This document shows positions 1-7,434 of a stretch of DNA of 18,865 nucleotides, in pieces. The notes under the pieces are model-generated. The model saw only the letters and a list, made by a program, of their open reading frames with translations, was not told the DNA's origin and ran no database searches. The first letter of the stretch is position 1, and every line of letters starts with the position of its first letter. The position numbers were made by a program, and so were the translations under genes. Source of the DNA: JBKEDH01 sp047975295 (GTDB taxonomy: Bacteria; Bacteroidota; Bacteroidia; Flavobacteriales; Flavobacteriaceae); the NCBI GenBank assembly GCA_047975295.1, contig JBKEDH010000126.1, positions 1 to 18,865 on the forward strand. Direction: 5' to 3'.

Positions 1-164
1 GCATTAAATACCCAAGCAATGGCAAAAAAGCCAATACCTACCGATGCAAAGCCCCATCCGGCGACATCGTCATATCTAAAAACACCAAGGGCGATTAGGC
101 CAAGCCCTACAAAAATCATAATCCATGTGGCCCATGCCAACACTGTATTTTTATTCATTGCCAT
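1..164 (-). CDS. CAL67264-family small membrane protein (partial, C-terminus off window)
   Basis: The reading frame is open from an ATG at 164 down to the left edge, giving about 54 residues beginning MAMNKNTVLAWATW and including the segment FRYDDVAGWGF. Two hydrophobic stretches (about residues 8-26 and 38-54) flank a short polar turn with RYDD, so it should be a two-helix inner-membrane protein. I recognise the sequence as the CAL67264 family, a short flavobacterial membrane protein of unknown function, but this rests on memory. An alternative start is the second ATG at 158 (MNKNT). The stop codon is outside the window, and the family is only slightly longer than what is seen. It lies downstream of the GNAT gene on the same strand but is separated from it by a large palindromic element, so it is probably transcribed separately. 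Confidence 0.75.
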   Translation of the reverse strand, partial: MAMNKNTVLAWATWIMIFVGLGLIALGVFRYDDVAGWGFASVGIGFFAIAWVFN

Positions 165-183
165 AATTTAAATTTGTTTTCTT

Positions 184-287
184 GGGCGCATCCCAAACCT
201 TTGCCTAACCAATTTTAGTTTGGTTAGGCAAAGGTTTGGGTCGGGCTTTACGCGCTACACGGTAGCCTGCTCCAATCCCTTGCGCAG
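184..287 (+). repeat. Structured palindromic intergenic element (closing stem plus two hairpins)
   Basis: A perfect 21-bp inverted repeat (192-212 with 220-240, 7-nt loop) is followed by a second small hairpin (254-258 GCTAC with 262-266 GTAGC, loop 259-261). Both are enclosed by a 5-bp closing stem (186-190 GCGCA with 281-285 TGCGC). The single-stranded joints read TCGGGCTTTACGC and CTGCTCCAATCCCT. The words GGGCG, TCGGGCTTT, CGCTA and CAATCCCT match, from memory, a recurrent intergenic element of flavobacterial genomes in which the long hairpin varies and the closing stem is often GCGTT/AACGC. That recollection is unverified. It sits between two minus-strand genes and could also end transcription of the GNAT gene. 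Strand is given for the orientation carrying the recalled words. Confidence 0.6.
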
Positions 288-320
288 TTAAAAGGCAAAT
301 ATCGTATATTTTAAAAACTT

Positions 321-605
321 TTACGCCAAAACATCGGCATATTCACTTTGTTTTTTTACAAATACCGCTTTGGCAAACGGGCAAAGCGGTATAACTTTTA
401 AATTGTTCTTGCGCAAAAATTGCACCGATGCCTCAACCAATTTGTAGCCAACACCCTGTCCCCGCAAACTATCGTCCACTTCGGTATGGTCTATAATTAT
501 TTTGTTTGGACCAGCGTAGGTATAAGTCATTTCAGCCAATTTTTTGGTGTCGTTTTTTATAAAAAAACGTCCGTTTTTACCGGTATCATTATGCTTTATT
601 TCCAT
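321..605 (-). CDS. GNAT-family N-acetyltransferase, YjdJ/NATD1 type
   Basis: The 94-residue protein is the size of the compact YjdJ/NATD1-type acetyltransferases (Pfam Acetyltransf_CG), which consist of little more than the acetyl-CoA-binding half of the GNAT fold. Visible signatures are the acetyl-CoA pyrophosphate-binding loop RGQGVG at residues 48-53, the preceding strand IIIDHTEVDDSL, and the C-terminal PLCPFAKAVFVKKQSEYADVL block typical of the family. Family members are thought to be small cytosolic acetyltransferases; the substrate is not known and cannot be read from sequence. The ATG at 605 lies 2 nt after the stop codon of the FMN reductase gene, so the two are very likely co-transcribed and translationally coupled. 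The large hairpin at 192-240 follows it and may be its terminator. Confidence 0.85.
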   Translation of the reverse strand: MEIKHNDTGKNGRFFIKNDTKKLAEMTYTYAGPNKIIIDHTEVDDSLRGQGVGYKLVEASVQFLRKNNLKVIPLCPFAKAVFVKKQSEYADVLA

Positions 606-607
606 AG

Positions 608-1138
608 TTATATTTCATTTTCAAATTTATTTATAGCTTCAAACAGTTCGGTATTTAAACTTTTATCAACTATTTTTCCATTTTTAAAATTATCGTTGAA
701 CGATGGTAACGAAAATATAGCAACTATATTGGCATCGTGACGCGGAAACCTATTTCGGGCAATCTCCAATACCGATTTTCCTCCCCGCCCACCGGGTGAA
801 GTTGCCATAAGCAACATGGGCTTCCCAAAAAACAATTTGGGTTCGGTTCGTGACACCCAGTCCAAAATATTTTTAAAAACGGCCGAATAAGCCCCATTGT
901 GCTCGGCCATGGAAACGATAAAGCCATCAGCCAATTTTAAATACTCCAAAAACGCAAATACATTTTTTGGCGCTTCCCTTTCTTTTTCCACATCAACACT
1001 AAAAAGCGGTAATTCAAAATGGTTTAAATCCAAAACCTCTACCTCTGCACTTTTACATAATACTGCTGCGTATGTTACCAATTGTTTATTAATGGATGTT
1101 TTACTGTTGGAACCAGCAAAAGCTATTATTTTTTTCAC
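608..1138 (-). CDS. NAD(P)H-dependent FMN reductase (flavodoxin-like fold)
   Basis: This 176-residue protein belongs to the NADPH-dependent FMN reductase family (PF03358, the ChrR/YieF group), cytosolic flavoproteins that reduce FMN, quinones or metal oxyanions. The FMN phosphate loop is at residues 9-18 (GSNSKTSINK). The flavin-ring loop is MAEHNGAYSAVFKNILDWVSR at about 77-97, and the second flavin-contact loop is TSPGGRGG at 113-120. Length is typical. The start is a GTG at 1138 (GTGAAAAAAATAATAGCT); no ATG lies upstream in frame before non-coding sequence. It is the first gene of a two-gene unit with the GNAT gene and is divergent from the acyl-CoA carboxylase gene. The true electron acceptor is unknown. 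Confidence 0.88.
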   Translation of the reverse strand: MKKIIAFAGSNSKTSINKQLVTYAAVLCKSAEVEVLDLNHFELPLFSVDVEKEREAPKNVFAFLEYLKLADGFIVSMAEHNGAYSAVFKNILDWVSRTEPKLFFGKPMLLMATSPGGRGGKSVLEIARNRFPRHDANIVAIFSLPSFNDNFKNGKIVDKSLNTELFEAINKFENEI

Positions 1139-1457
1139 ACGAATAAATTTAAGTTAAACATTTAATTTTTAGTTTTTTACAAACAGCGTTGCAAAAAAGC
1201 AATAAGCTTACTGCCCGTTATTTTATTCATGACCTTTTGTGGAGGCCTTTATCTTGGTTTTGCTAAATCCCTCAATGAGGGTTTCATTTATTTTAATTTT
1301 TATAATAAGTTGTTTTTTAAAACTTTAACTATGCAGGTTAATATTAACCATTACCTGCCAAATGCCCAATATGGCTTTTTATAATGTTTACTTATCAAAT
1401 GTTTTTAACGATTTGTAAATTTAAACTTTTGTATTTTAGCTTCAAATAAAAATATAG
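1139..1457. other. Divergent intergenic region with a small hairpin, no gene
   Basis: This 319-nt spacer separates the FMN reductase gene (minus) and the acyl-CoA carboxylase gene (plus), so it must hold both promoters. I see no open frame worth calling on either strand. The clearest structure is a hairpin CCCTC-AAT-GAGGG at 1269-1281, followed on the plus strand by a T-rich tract, which resembles a weak terminator or leader attenuator. Near the plus-strand gene the sequences AACTTTTG (1424-1431) and TAAATTTA (1416-1423) each match the Bacteroidetes -7 consensus TAnnTTTG at all but one position. Neither has a well-placed TTG -33 element, so promoter placement is uncertain. Confidence 0.5.
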
Positions 1458-3101
1458 ATGGATTTAAACTTCAACAAAAACGAAGATTACAATAAACTTT
1501 TAATATCCGAACTTAAAAAACGATTTGTTAAAGTTAAACTTGGCGGCGGACAAAAACGCATAGACAAATTGCATGGCGAAGGCAAAATGACGGCTCGAGA
1601 GCGTATTGATTATTTATTGGACAAAAACACCAAAAGTATTGAAATAGGTGCTTTTGCCGGCGAAGGTATGTATGCCGAACACGGTGGCTGTCCATCGGGC
1701 GGTGTGGTAGTTAAAATGGGCTATGTTTCGGAACAGCAATGTATTGTGGTTGCCAACGATGCCACGGTAAAGGCCGGTGCCTGGTTTCCTATTACAGGAA
1801 AAAAGAATTTACGGGCACAGGAAATAGCCATGGAAAACAGGCTTCCCATTATCTATCTGGTCGATTCGGCAGGTGTTTATCTGCCCATGCAGGATGCTAT
1901 TTTTCCCGATAAGGAACATTTTGGACGTATTTTTAGAAACAACGCCATAATGAGTAGTATGGGTATTACCCAAATTGCTGCCGTAATGGGTAGTTGCGTT
2001 GCCGGTGGTGCTTATTTACCCATAATGAGCGACGAAGCCTTGATTGTAGATAAAACCGGAAGTATTTTTTTGGCAGGTAGTTATTTGGTTAAGGCTGCCA
2101 TTGGCGAAACCATAGATAACGAAACCCTTGGGGGAGCCACAACACATTGCGAAATATCGGGGGTTACCGATTATAAAGCCAAAGATGATAAAGATGCCCT
2201 GAATAGAATTAAACGCATAATGGACAAGATTGGCGATTACGATAAGGCCGGTTTTAATCGTATCGACCCAAAAAAACCTACCGAAAAAGAAAATGATATT
2301 TATGGTATTTTACCAAAAAGCCGTTCCGACCAATATGATATGATGGAAATCATTAACCGATTGGTCGATGTATCGGAATTTGACGAATACAAAGCCGGAT
2401 ATGGACAGACCATTATTACAGGCTATGCCCGTATTGATGGTTGGGCGGTAGGTATTGTGGCCAATCAACGTAAAATAGTAAAAACCACCGGAGCCAAAAC
2501 CAAACCGAACGAAATGCAATTTGGTGGTGTTATTTACTCCGACTCTGCCGATAAGGCCACCCGATTTATTGCCAATTGTAACCAGAAAAAAATCCCTTTG
2601 GTATTTTTACAGGATGTTACCGGTTTTATGGTGGGCAGTAAAAGCGAACACGGCGGTATTATTAAAGATGGAGCCAAAATGGTAAATGCGGTTTCCAACT
2701 CGGTTGTACCCAAATTTACGGTTATAATTGGCAACAGCTATGGCGCCGGCAATTACGCTATGTGTGGCAAAGCTTACGACCCACGATTAATTGTGGCTTG
2801 GCCCAGTGCCGAACTGGCGGTTATGGGCGGTGCACAGGCAGCAAAAGTACTATTGCAAATAGAGGCTTCGTCGTTAAAAAAACAAGGAAAAGTTATTGAC
2901 GAAAAAACCGAAAAAGCATTGTTCGATAAAATAAAAGCCCGTTACGACGAACAAGTATCACCCTATTACGCCGCTGCAAGACTTTGGACCGATGCCATTA
3001 TAGACCCTTTGGAAACCCGAAACTGGATAAGTATGGGTATTGAAGCCGCCAACCACGCTCCTATTGAAAAAGCCTTTAATCTGGGCATTATACAAGTTTA
3101 A
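1458..3101 (+). CDS. Acyl-CoA carboxylase, carboxyltransferase (beta) subunit, methylcrotonyl-CoA carboxylase-like
   Basis: The 547-residue product is a biotin-dependent carboxyltransferase (PF01039), which transfers carboxyl from carboxybiotin to an acyl-CoA. Both crotonase-like halves are present. The N-half oxyanion region is GSCVAGGAYLP (about 178-188) and the C-half one is GNSYGAGNYAMCG (about 425-437). The segments FPDKEHFGRIF, LAGSYLVKAAIGE, LGGATTHCEISGV, FLQDVTGFMVG and C-terminal NAPIEK-like NHAPIEKAF resemble the beta subunit of methylcrotonyl-CoA (or geranyl-CoA) carboxylase more than the propionyl-CoA type, which suggests leucine or branched-chain catabolism. No biotin carboxylase/biotin-carrier alpha subunit is adjacent, so the partner must be encoded elsewhere. 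The ATG start follows an A-rich leader. The bestrophin gene follows after 15 nt and is likely in the same transcript. Confidence 0.9.
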   Translation: MDLNFNKNEDYNKLLISELKKRFVKVKLGGGQKRIDKLHGEGKMTARERIDYLLDKNTKSIEIGAFAGEGMYAEHGGCPSGGVVVKMGYVSEQQCIVVANDATVKAGAWFPITGKKNLRAQEIAMENRLPIIYLVDSAGVYLPMQDAIFPDKEHFGRIFRNNAIMSSMGITQIAAVMGSCVAGGAYLPIMSDEALIVDKTGSIFLAGSYLVKAAIGETIDNETLGGATTHCEISGVTDYKAKDDKDALNRIKRIMDKIGDYDKAGFNRIDPKKPTEKENDIYGILPKSRSDQYDMMEIINRLVDVSEFDEYKAGYGQTIITGYARIDGWAVGIVANQRKIVKTTGAKTKPNEMQFGGVIYSDSADKATRFIANCNQKKIPLVFLQDVTGFMVGSKSEHGGIIKDGAKMVNAVSNSVVPKFTVIIGNSYGAGNYAMCGKAYDPRLIVAWPSAELAVMGGAQAAKVLLQIEASSLKKQGKVIDEKTEKALFDKIKARYDEQVSPYYAAARLWTDAIIDPLETRNWISMGIEAANHAPIEKAFNLGIIQV

Positions 3102-3116
3102 CCAACACGTAAATTT

Positions 3117-4151
3117 ATGATTGCAACCAAAAATATTGGCTTTAAAAAACTTTCGCAATGGACATTTCACCATTTTATATGGATTATTCCCATGGCAGCC
3201 CTTATTACCGTGTTATATTATTTTAATATACTCACCTTTAAAATCCCCTGGATAGCCGTTTCGGTAATTGGTACCGCAGTAGCATTTTATGTCGGCTTTA
3301 AAAACAACCAATCGTACGGCAGACTATGGGAGGCTCGAAAAATTTGGGGAAGCATAGTAAACGACAGCCGCACTTGGGGTATGATGGTCGATGGCTATAT
3401 CACTAATTTATTTAAGAACAACAAATTAAGCCCCAAGGAAATCGAAAATATAAAACAACGCCTTATCTATCGTCATATTGGGTGGTTATACACACATAGA
3501 AACCAATTATTGGCACCTACTGCTTGGGAACATATTAACCAAAGAGGAGTTTACGGACGCACCGCCAAACGCTACCAAAAAGATTTTGGCATAGGATTGA
3601 TTGACGACGAAATAACTCCCAAAAGCTTACAGCATTTTTTACCAAAAGAAGAATACAACAGACTAATTAATTATGCCAATACAGCCACACAAATTATTAA
3701 CGAGCAATCAAGGGATTTACGCCAACTTAGGGAAGACGATGTTATTGATGATTTTCGCCATGTTGCAATGGAAAACCTGTTGGGCTCGTTTTATGTCCAC
3801 CAAGGCAAGAACGAACGCATTAAAAAATATCCACTACCAAGACTATATGCCAATTTTAGCCGCTATTTTGTTGGTATTTTTGTTGTACTATTCCCTTTTA
3901 GCTTAGTACCCGAAATGTTAAGTATGGGCAGTTGGGGTGTTTGGATTTCAATTCCTATAGTAACCTTGGTCTCATGGGTATTTATATGTATGGAGATTGT
4001 AGGCGATTATTCGGAAAACCCATTTTCAGGTATGGCAAATGATATTCCCATGTTATCGCTTTGCCGTGTTATTGAAATCGATTTACTCGAAATGCTCGGC
4101 AAAACCGATTTACCTTCTGCAGTAAATGCCAAAAACGGTATTTTAATGTAG
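3117..4151 (+). CDS. Bestrophin-family ion channel
   Basis: The 344-residue protein matches the bestrophin/UPF0187 family of pentameric anion (in some bacteria cation) channels of the inner membrane. The diagnostic stretch FYVGFKNNQSYGRLWEARK follows the second transmembrane helix (about residues 57-75), and NDSR follows at 82-85. The C-terminal signature with NPFSGMANDIP and IEIDLLEMLG is the counterpart of the DPF...NDLP region of the family. Hydrophobic helices are seen at about 19-38 and 44-60 and a pair at about 243-300. The gene starts 15 nt after the carboxylase stop and ends at a strong hairpin, so the two probably share an operon. A physiological link between them is not evident. Ion selectivity cannot be judged from sequence. 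Confidence 0.9.
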   Translation: MIATKNIGFKKLSQWTFHHFIWIIPMAALITVLYYFNILTFKIPWIAVSVIGTAVAFYVGFKNNQSYGRLWEARKIWGSIVNDSRTWGMMVDGYITNLFKNNKLSPKEIENIKQRLIYRHIGWLYTHRNQLLAPTAWEHINQRGVYGRTAKRYQKDFGIGLIDDEITPKSLQHFLPKEEYNRLINYANTATQIINEQSRDLRQLREDDVIDDFRHVAMENLLGSFYVHQGKNERIKKYPLPRLYANFSRYFVGIFVVLFPFSLVPEMLSMGSWGVWISIPIVTLVSWVFICMEIVGDYSENPFSGMANDIPMLSLCRVIEIDLLEMLGKTDLPSAVNAKNGILM

Positions 4152-4169
4152 CACCCTCCATTGATTTTT

Positions 4170-4202
4170 AAAACCTCGAAGGTTTTTTAAAACTTTCGAG
4201 GT
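4170..4202. terminator. Bidirectional hairpin terminator between convergent genes
   Basis: Two alternative hairpins overlap here. A long one pairs ACCTCGAA (4173-4180) with TTCGAGGT (4195-4202) and can extend inward through GGTTT/AAAC(T). A short one pairs AAAACCT (4170-4176) with AGGTTTT (4180-4186) around the loop CGA and is directly followed by two more T. The element lies between the bestrophin stop codon (plus) and the end of the VWA gene (minus), which fits a shared terminator. Confidence 0.75.
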
Positions 4203-4224
4203 CTCACAATTCAATATATTTCCA

Positions 4225-6552
4225 CTAAAAATATAAATTTTCGTAAGCCGATACCAAACGTACAAACTCGGCTCTATAACCATCGGTATCGGTTCCCCTA
4301 CCTTGTTGAGCCAAGGTTTTTACGTTTTGGGTGGTAGTACCGTTACAGTATTTCGATAAACGCATTTGCATACCGAACAATGCTACGGCCGATGCAAATT
4401 TTAAATCGGGAGAAGCTTCGGTTACCATATCGTTCTGTACATAGACCATTTCTATACTTGTATTGCCATTCGGCTTTTTGTAACGGAATTTTACGGTAAA
4501 TAATTCGTCGTTGTAAGTATTCAACGTTTCCGTTTTTGTATATTTTAAATCGGCAATATCTTTTAAATAGTTACTTTGTACACCCGTAGGTATAATTTCG
4601 TAAAGTGCTGTTACGGTATGGCCACTGCCCAATTCGCCGGCATCTTTGGTGTCGTCTATAAAGTCTTCGTCATTCAACAATCGGTTCTCATAGCCTATTA
4701 ATCTATAAGCCTGTACTTTGTTTGGGTTAAATTCTATTTGGATTTTCACATCCTTTGCAATGGTGTACAAAGTTCCGCCAAACTCTTTTCCAAACACTTT
4801 TTGGGCTTCCTGCATATTATCGATATAGGCATGGTTACCATTGCCTTTATCGGCTAAGGTCTCTAATTTTGAATCTTTATAGTTCCCGTAACCAAAACCC
4901 AGAACCGATAAAAACACGCCCGACTTCCGCTTTTCTTCTATCAAACTTTGCATATCCTTATCACTCGATAGTCCCACATTAAAATCGCCATCGGTAGCCA
5001 ATATAACCCGATTGTTTCCTCCTTTTTTATAGTTTTTACCCGCCAATTCGTATGCCAACTTAATACCTTCTTCGCCTGCCGTAGAGCCACCTGCCTGTAA
5101 ATTATCCAAGGCTTTCAGTATTTTGTTTTTATGTCTTCCCGAGGTTGGCTCCAATACCGTTCCGGCAGCACCGGCATAAACAACAATAGAAACTTTATCC
5201 TGCTCCCTAAGCTGATTTACCAATAACTTAAAAGCCGATTTTAACAAAGGAAGTTTGTTTTGCGAGTCCATAGATCCCGATACATCGATTAAAAAAGTAA
5301 GGTTTGATGGTGGTAGCTCTTCATTATTATAGGTTTTTCCCTGAAGCCCTATTTTTACTAATTTTGTTTGGGTATTCCAAGGTGTTTTCGCTACTTCGGT
5401 ATTTATCGAAAACGGATGTTCTCCCTTTGGTTGCGGATAATTGTAATTGAAATAATTTATCATTTCTTCAATTTTTACCGCATTCGGTTCAACTGTTAGG
5501 CCATGGTTTATCATTCGCCGAATATTACTATAGGATGCTTTATCGACATCAATAGAAAAAGTAGATAAGGGCGAAAGTGTTGTACGCTCAAAATTATTTT
5601 CTTCTATAACGGTATAACTTTCGTTGTTATTCACCCTAAAATTACCATTGTGGGTCGCAATAACAATACAGCCATTTTTTGCTATTTTACCGAATTTTTG
5701 TTTGGCATCGGCTCCCGAATATTCTATTTTACTGTCTATTTCGTCTGCTTTTAATCCTTTTATTATATGGTTATTTTCCTTTTTTATGGGAACACCATCT
5801 ACAATATATAAAGGTTCTTTAGCAAAATTATTTTTCTCACTTTTTGTTGAAACAAGAATAACGCCGTTGGCACCTCGACTACCGTAAATAGAGGTTGCAT
5901 TGGCCGACTTTAAAACATCGATGGATTTTATATTATTGGAATCTAATTGCTCTAACATTTCGTTTTTAACCGGTACACCATCTACAATAATAAGCGGTGC
6001 ATTGGATGCAGACAAAGTTCTTACACCCCTTATGCTTATTTGGGTATTTTTTGAAGCTTTTTGTGCAGTATTTGCAACTTCTGTTCCGGATACTTTTTCC
6101 TGTAATGTCTTAGCGGTTGATTGTGACTGGATTTGGCCTGCTAATTTGTTATGATAAGCTTTTTGTTCATTGCGCCTTATCTGTGCTGCCGATGGCACCG
6201 ATATCGCTGATGTGTTAAGGCTTTTGACATCCATAAGGACGACCTCTTCCAACATAGCCGAATTTTCTTCCATTGCAAATGAAATGGTATTTTGCTTACC
6301 CACAAACTTTTCTACCATTTTATAACCTATAAACGAGAAAACCAAAGTATCGGTTTCTTTGGCCTTAATTTGGTACAACCCGTCAAAATCGGTCAAAACA
6401 CCTGCTTTGGTTCCTTTTATTATAATATTAACACCCGGTAAAGGAAACCCTGAGTTGTCGGTAACCTTACCACTTACCAAATGTTCCTGTACTTGGGTGT
6501 GTACCGATACCGAAACACAAAAAATTAAAATAGTGTGTAAAAGCGTTCTCAT
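4225..6552 (-). CDS. Secreted von Willebrand factor A (YfbK-type) protein with carboxypeptidase-regulatory and TonB plug-like modules
   Basis: This is a 775-residue exported protein with a signal peptide at about 1-20. A carboxypeptidase D regulatory-like domain (about 25-96, SGKVTDNSGFPLPGVNI to FAMEEN) comes next. A SusC-style TonB plug-like segment (about 146-237, with SIRGVRT, IIVDGVP and SIYGSRGANGVILV) follows, then a second shorter plug-like repeat (about 246-300, YIVDGVP and KNGCIVIAT). No beta-barrel follows. The C-terminal half is YfbK-like: an N-terminal von Willebrand extension (about 324-405, FSIDVDKASYSNIRRMI), a VWA domain with a complete MIDAS (DVSGS 423-427, T491, D521) and a DUF3520-like tail ending AEFVRLVSAYENL. 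VWA domains bind partners through a divalent metal; the partner is unknown. It probably acts in the periplasm or at the outer membrane. ATG at 6552; it stands alone with its own upstream spacer. Confidence 0.88.
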   Translation of the reverse strand: MRTLLHTILIFCVSVSVHTQVQEHLVSGKVTDNSGFPLPGVNIIIKGTKAGVLTDFDGLYQIKAKETDTLVFSFIGYKMVEKFVGKQNTISFAMEENSAMLEEVVLMDVKSLNTSAISVPSAAQIRRNEQKAYHNKLAGQIQSQSTAKTLQEKVSGTEVANTAQKASKNTQISIRGVRTLSASNAPLIIVDGVPVKNEMLEQLDSNNIKSIDVLKSANATSIYGSRGANGVILVSTKSEKNNFAKEPLYIVDGVPIKKENNHIIKGLKADEIDSKIEYSGADAKQKFGKIAKNGCIVIATHNGNFRVNNNESYTVIEENNFERTTLSPLSTFSIDVDKASYSNIRRMINHGLTVEPNAVKIEEMINYFNYNYPQPKGEHPFSINTEVAKTPWNTQTKLVKIGLQGKTYNNEELPPSNLTFLIDVSGSMDSQNKLPLLKSAFKLLVNQLREQDKVSIVVYAGAAGTVLEPTSGRHKNKILKALDNLQAGGSTAGEEGIKLAYELAGKNYKKGGNNRVILATDGDFNVGLSSDKDMQSLIEEKRKSGVFLSVLGFGYGNYKDSKLETLADKGNGNHAYIDNMQEAQKVFGKEFGGTLYTIAKDVKIQIEFNPNKVQAYRLIGYENRLLNDEDFIDDTKDAGELGSGHTVTALYEIIPTGVQSNYLKDIADLKYTKTETLNTYNDELFTVKFRYKKPNGNTSIEMVYVQNDMVTEASPDLKFASAVALFGMQMRLSKYCNGTTTQNVKTLAQQGRGTDTDGYRAEFVRLVSAYENLYF

Positions 6553-6737
6553 AATAGTTGATTTTTAAAGTTTGGATAAAAGTAATATGTATTTATACCT
6601 AATAAAACCACTAATGAGGGAAGTTTGCTTTTGGATGAGTTAACGGAACCAATCTTAAATAAAGCTTCGACATTCAAAAGTCTTGACATTTTGTTCTTGA
6701 CTCTATTGTTTTATACCATTTCTATTTTAAAATCCCA

Positions 6738-6765
6738 GATGGATTTTCCGTTTGAAAAATCCATC
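6738..6765 (-). terminator. Candidate terminator hairpin downstream of the lipoprotein gene
   Basis: GATGGATTTT (6738-6747) pairs with AAAATCCATC (6756-6765) around an 8-nt loop, a perfect 10-bp stem. It lies about 50 nt beyond the stop codon of the lipoprotein gene on the minus strand. A clear T tract is lacking (GGGATTTTAAAA follows on the minus strand), so termination is only plausible. The rest of the 6553-6814 spacer shows no convincing gene. Confidence 0.4.
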
Positions 6766-6814
6766 CGGAATTATGGTTACTTTGTTGTAGCCCGTTTTTA
6801 TTTTTAAGTTTAAA

Positions 6815-7351
6815 TTATTGAAGTATCTTAATGGATTTAATATGTACACCATTAAAACAATCATCTTGACAATCATCAAAATAATAGCCACAGGTTGAAA
6901 TCATTCCATCGTTTTCACTTTTAAAAACCGAATTTGCATTTTTCCTCTTTATTAGCCATTCCTGTTCTGCTTTGATATATATTTCATCTAAGGTCAAAGC
7001 GGTAAAGGCACTTGTATGCTCGTGTTCCGGACTATTGATTTCATTTTCATCTTCAGTCCATTCCAATTGTTCCACAGGAATAAAATCTTCAGCTCCCGAA
7101 GTGAAATTGAAATTTCGCTCTACTACTGTTCCATTTGAAACAGTAATTGTTGTTTCCCACCCATAGGTAGTGAATACGGAACCTCCGGATACTACATATT
7201 TATAGGAATTGTTAGATTCTGCCTTAAAATTAAGCCAAGCTTTTTGACTATTTTCAAAATCATTTTGATAATTGAAATCATCGTTAGTCGAACAATATAA
7301 AATTGTAACACTTGTTAGCAATAAAGTAATGATGGTAATTCTATTTTTCAT
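6815..7351 (-). CDS. Hypothetical surface lipoprotein
   Basis: I do not recognise a family for this 178-residue protein. It begins with a basic n-region and a hydrophobic stretch (residues 5-19) ending in ILYC, so Cys20 is the probable lipidation site. The -1 Tyr is unusual for a lipobox. The mature end reads STNDDFN, resembling the SDDFE-like lipoprotein export signal described for Flavobacterium johnsoniae, which suggests transport to the cell surface. The middle is rich in Thr/Ser and aromatic residues (about 50-85), consistent with beta strands, followed by an acidic stretch (about 96-112). A C-terminal cluster of cysteines, C154, C161 and C165, may form a disulfide or bind metal. It lies between sppA and the VWA gene on the same strand with spacers of 83 and 262 nt, so linkage to either is uncertain. 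ATG at 7351. Confidence 0.7.
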   Translation of the reverse strand: MKNRITIITLLLTSVTILYCSTNDDFNYQNDFENSQKAWLNFKAESNNSYKYVVSGGSVFTTYGWETTITVSNGTVVERNFNFTSGAEDFIPVEQLEWTEDENEINSPEHEHTSAFTALTLDEIYIKAEQEWLIKRKNANSVFKSENDGMISTCGYYFDDCQDDCFNGVHIKSIKILQ

Positions 7352-7434
7352 TCTTTTAAGGTTTTATTTGTAGATGTCCTTTTCTTCGTTTGGTTGCGTC
7401 AAATTGGCTACAACTAATCCCCTAACCGAAACCG

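Noticed and set aside
4170..4202. CTCGAA-rich palindrome considered as a mobile-element end
   Set aside because: It lies exactly between two convergent genes and has the stem plus T-run expected of a terminator; no second copy is seen in the window.
6625..6807. A 60-codon plus-strand open frame between the VWA gene and the lipoprotein gene
   Set aside because: Composition is that of AT-rich spacer, it spans the terminator-like hairpin at 6738-6765, and its residues show no recognisable family or domain pattern.
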